From positions 1 to 7,740 of the forward strand of contig JAQXHW010000159.1 in NCBI GenBank assembly GCA_029007475.1: a stretch of 7,740 nucleotides of DNA. The letters run 5' to 3'. The position numbers were made by a program, and so were the translations under genes. Shown here piece by piece: positions 5,535 to 7,740 of the stretch. How positions within the stretch are numbered: position 1 is the stretch's first letter; each line of letters opens with the position of its first letter. The notes beneath the pieces are model-generated. The model saw only the letters and a program-made list of their open reading frames with translations. It was not told where the DNA came from and did not search any database. Source of the DNA: Oscillospiraceae bacterium. Its GTDB lineage: Bacteria; Bacillota; Clostridia; Oscillospirales; Acutalibacteraceae.

Positions 5535-6695
5535 TTATATTTTAATTATTCCATTAGTAAAATCCCGTGAACAAGGGGTGGGGGATTTTTCGAAAACTGT
5601 TCTCATATCGGTTGCTCTTATATCCTGATCAAGTAGCTTTTTGGCTTTTTCATCCAAAGAGTTTATGTCCTTTGCTACATTAATAATAATAGGCAGCTTG
5701 GCATTATTTTTTATTTCTTTAAGCAATAATTCTCCTTGAGAACTAAAGCCTAAAACACGAATATAAGACAGGGGAGCACGTTGAATCTCCTTAGTAATGT
5801 CAAGGAAAGCACAGATGAGAATTCTCCTGAGCCGTGCCATAGTGTATCGTTTGGTTTTTATAGCTTTCAAAATATCATCGGTAGTGTTTTCTTTTCGAAC
5901 TGCCTCAAAAAACCTATTTTGAAGTCCCTCGTTAACGTCAGGGAGCTTCTCAAAGTCAGACTGAGATAAGCTCCTCAGCTTTAGCAGGATTGCTCTCTCT
6001 CCGTATTCCAAAAAAGCAGGATTTATGAAGCTCTCCTCATAGGGAAGATAAGCGGATACATCCTTTCCCTCTGCAACTTCTTTTCTAATTAATGAAGCGC
6101 TGACAAACCCACTTTCAAAACTCAGGCTGTCGTGGGCTTCGCCTATTCGCTTTACTGTCTTAATCTCAATATTACTTGTGAGCAGCTGTTTTGCGTATTC
6201 AACCCCAAGGGTGTTGTTGGGGGATGAGACGATATCCGCAATTTCGTCAGAGTATGTTTCCCTTAAGGATCTCTCCATAGCACTTGGGTAGTATTCACCC
6301 TCTTTTAAGAGCGACTTTAGTCTCCCACAGACTTTTTCGTCTTTGGTAGCTTTTGCCGCTTCGATTATTTTCCTGCTATCCCCACATTCACTTCCGAAAA
6401 ATATTTTGTCAACGACGCCTAATGCTTTTAGTGTTTCACATCCGCCGTATGAAAACACTTCGGCAGAGGAGAGAGCATAGGGGGTGGGGAGCTCAATAAC
6501 TAAATCTGCGCCGCAGAGCAGAGCGCGTTTTGTCCTCTCAAATTTCGAGAGGATTGCTACGTCGCCCCTCTGAGTAAAACTTCCGCTCATAACTGCAACA
6601 ATGGGGTTATTATTATCTTTTTTTATTTCATCAAGGAGATATTTGTGACCCTTATGAAAGGGGTTATACTCACAAATTACGCCATTTGCTCTCAT
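5535..6695 (-). CDS. tmcAL: tRNA(Met) cytidine acetate ligase TmcAL (YlbM)
   Basis: This cytoplasmic enzyme activates acetate with ATP to acetyl-AMP and acetylates the wobble cytidine (ac4C34) of elongator tRNA-Met, which keeps AUG decoding accurate. At 386 aa it is close to the family's usual length. The N-terminal nucleotidyltransferase fold shows EYNPFHKGH (9-17, the HxGH ATP site) and MSGSFTQRGD (36-45). Later signatures are ELPTPYALSSAE (68-79), SSPNNTLGVEY (157-167) and SASLIRK (199-205), where the family has an SxTxIR-like motif. The ending TPCSRDFTNG resembles the family's PxPCGxDFTxP tail. I chose ATG 6695 over GTG 6719 because MRANGVICEYNPF is the family N-terminus and GGGGAAG (6703-6709) lies 7 nt upstream. 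It is convergent with the carboxyltransferase operon and divergent from ackA. Confidence 0.94.
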   Translation of the reverse strand: MRANGVICEYNPFHKGHKYLLDEIKKDNNNPIVAVMSGSFTQRGDVAILSKFERTKRALLCGADLVIELPTPYALSSAEVFSYGGCETLKALGVVDKIFFGSECGDSRKIIEAAKATKDEKVCGRLKSLLKEGEYYPSAMERSLRETYSDEIADIVSSPNNTLGVEYAKQLLTSNIEIKTVKRIGEAHDSLSFESGFVSASLIRKEVAEGKDVSAYLPYEESFINPAFLEYGERAILLKLRSLSQSDFEKLPDVNEGLQNRFFEAVRKENTTDDILKAIKTKRYTMARLRRILICAFLDITKEIQRAPLSYIRVLGFSSQGELLLKEIKNNAKLPIIINVAKDINSLDEKAKKLLDQDIRATDMRTVFEKSPTPCSRDFTNGIIKI

Positions 6696-6719
6696 TTTGT
6701 CACTTCCCCAAAAAAACAC

Positions 6720-6748
6720 TTGAAACTTTCGATTTATTGTACTATTAT
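6720..6748 (+). promoter_or_regulatory. Putative ackA promoter
   Basis: TTGAAA (6720-6725) and TATTAT (6743-6748) are separated by 17 bp; each hexamer matches the sigma-A consensus at 5 of 6 positions. Transcription would begin near 6755, giving a leader of about 40 nt before the ATG at 6796. The region is strongly AT-rich, so chance matches are possible. A weaker alternative is TTGTAC (6737-6742) with TATATT (6762-6767) at 19 bp. Confidence 0.55.
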
Positions 6749-6777
6749 ATTATAGGTCATTTATATTAATTATTCAA
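6749..6777 (-). promoter_or_regulatory. Putative tmcAL promoter
   Basis: Read on the - strand, TTGAAT (6777-6772) and a perfect TATAAT (6754-6749) are separated by 17 bp. The start would be near 6742, leaving a leader of about 47 nt before the ATG at 6695. The -10 directly abuts that of the putative ackA promoter. A second overlapping TATAAT lies at 6749-6744. Confidence 0.55.
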
Positions 6778-6795
6778 TAAACGGAGGCAGAATTT

Positions 6796-7740
6796 ATGAA
6801 AATTCTCGTAATTAACGCAGGCAGCTCCTCTCTAAAATACCAGCTTATCGATATGGATAACGAGCAGATGGTATGTAAGGGTAACTGCGAGCGTATCGGC
6901 GACGCAGGTTCCTTTATCGGCCACAAGACAGCCGACGGCAGAGAGATGAAGAAAGAAGTTGTAATGCCGGACCATACCGCTGCATTTTTACAGGTTAAGG
7001 AAGCGCTCCTTGATAAAGAGGTAGGTGTTATTTCCGACCTTTCCGAGGTTTCCGCAATCGGTCACAGAATCGTTCAGGGCGGTGCAATTTTCAGCGAGTC
7101 CGTACTTGTTGACGAAAAGGTTATCGAGGGTATAGAGAGTCTTATTCCTCTTGCACCTTTACATAATAAGGGTCACGTTCAGGCTATCCGCGGATGCTTC
7201 CAGGTATTCGGTGACTCTACCCCTGAGGTTGTAGTATTCGATACTGCCTTCCATTCCACAATGCCCCCAAAGGCATTTATGTACGCAGTACCCTATGAGT
7301 ACTATGAAAAATATCAGGTTCGCCGCTACGGCTTCCACGGCACATCTCACCGTTATGTCAGCGGTGAAATGGCAGTTAAGCTCGGCCGCGATATTAAGGA
7401 CTTAAAGCTCATCACCTGCCATATCGGTAACGGCTCCTCAATTACAGCTATTGACGGCGGCAAGGTTATCGACACCTCAATGGGTCTTACTCCCCTTGAC
7501 GGCTTTATGATGGGTACCCGAAGCGGAACACTCGACCCCTCGGTTGTTACCTTTATCGCTGAGAAAGAGGGCATAACTCCCCAGGAGATGAGCCAGCTTC
7601 TCAACAAGAAGAGCGGCCTCTTAGGCATCTCGGGCGTATCCTCTGATGACCGTGACGTCAGCGCAGCGGAGCTGGCCGGCAACGAGCGTGCTCATCTTGC
7701 TCACGAGATGCTCTACTATCAGATTGCAAAGTACATCGGC
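6796..7740 (+). CDS. ackA: Acetate kinase, 3' end cut by the window edge
   Basis: Acetate kinase interconverts acetate + ATP and acetyl phosphate + ADP, the last ATP-yielding step of acetate-producing fermentation. The first 315 codons are present with no stop; full-length enzymes have about 400 residues. The signature NAGSSSLKY (7-15) is intact. Known active-site positions are present: N7, R91 in GHRIVQGG, D149 in VVFDTAFHSTMP, H181 in RRYGFHGTSH, and R242 in MMGTRSGTLDP. HIGNGSS (209-215) and the second family signature TSMGLTPLDG (227-236) are also there. The GHRVVHGG block common in the family has Gln instead of His at position 94. GGAGG at 6783-6787, 8 nt before the ATG, sets the start. 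No pta lies immediately upstream; the upstream neighbour is the divergent tmcAL. Confidence 0.96.
   Translation, partial: MKILVINAGSSSLKYQLIDMDNEQMVCKGNCERIGDAGSFIGHKTADGREMKKEVVMPDHTAAFLQVKEALLDKEVGVISDLSEVSAIGHRIVQGGAIFSESVLVDEKVIEGIESLIPLAPLHNKGHVQAIRGCFQVFGDSTPEVVVFDTAFHSTMPPKAFMYAVPYEYYEKYQVRRYGFHGTSHRYVSGEMAVKLGRDIKDLKLITCHIGNGSSITAIDGGKVIDTSMGLTPLDGFMMGTRSGTLDPSVVTFIAEKEGITPQEMSQLLNKKSGLLGISGVSSDDRDVSAAELAGNERAHLAHEMLYYQIAKYIG

Noticed and set aside
5559..5589. Inverted repeat AAAATCCC/GGGATTTT near the tmcAL 3' end
   Set aside because: It has eight pairs with a 15-nt loop, lies inside tmcAL coding sequence for its conserved tail, and has no T run beyond the TTTT that belongs to the stem on the - strand.
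5416..5628. A 70-codon + strand frame across the operon end
   Set aside because: It runs through the oadA-like 3' end, the terminator hairpin and the tmcAL 3' end. It has no ribosome site and no family resemblance.
6696..6719. GTG start for tmcAL eight codons upstream
   Set aside because: There is no ribosome site before it, the extra residues do not fit the family N-terminus, and the ATG at 6695 has a Shine-Dalgarno-like GGGGAAG.
7353..7682. A 109-codon - strand open frame antisense to ackA
   Set aside because: It lies wholly within the strongly conserved acetate kinase gene; its Ser/Pro-rich translation is typical of an antisense shadow and it has no ribosome site.

Overview
The window looks like chromosome from a low-to-moderate GC Gram-positive anaerobe of the class Clostridia, plausibly a gut member of the Oscillospiraceae/Ruminococcaceae type. 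This rests on strong AGGAGG-like ribosome sites, sigma-A-like promoters, and gene content: a secreted D,D-carboxypeptidase beside rluB, a split decarboxylase/carrier/carboxyltransferase set, TmcAL and acetate kinase. The taxonomic placement is inference. Almost all of the window is coding, and I see no mobile element, CRISPR array or RNA gene.

Left block (1-2295, + strand): a secreted, membrane-anchored D-alanyl-D-alanine carboxypeptidase, the 23S rRNA pseudouridine synthase RluB, and a small GNAT-like protein of unknown function with a Cys-rich tail. Spacing is tight (16-17 bp), so they probably form one transcript.

Middle block (2314-5525, + strand): a promoter at 2314-2342 drives three genes that match the parts of a transcarboxylase-type complex. 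They are an MmdA/12S-like carboxyltransferase, a biotin carrier with an Ala/Pro-repeat linker, and a 5S/OadA-like oxaloacetate/pyruvate carboxyltransferase. No biotin carboxylase and no membrane Na+-pump subunit is encoded alongside. The first subunit is short and lacks the glycine-rich oxyanion-hole motifs I would expect in both halves, which is the most unusual point in the window. The block ends in a strong rho-independent terminator just after a 15-bp tandem duplication that contains the stop codon.

Right block (5535-7740): tmcAL lies on the - strand, convergent with the carboxyltransferase operon. It is divergent from ackA, which runs off the right edge. Putative tmcAL and ackA promoters sit back to back with abutting -10 hexamers. 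TmcAL consumes acetate and ATP to modify the elongator tRNA-Met anticodon, and AckA interconverts acetate and acetyl phosphate, so a shared control region would link two acetate-using enzymes. Most of the window is ordinary housekeeping and fermentation sequence; the novelty is concentrated in the degenerate carboxyltransferase subunit.
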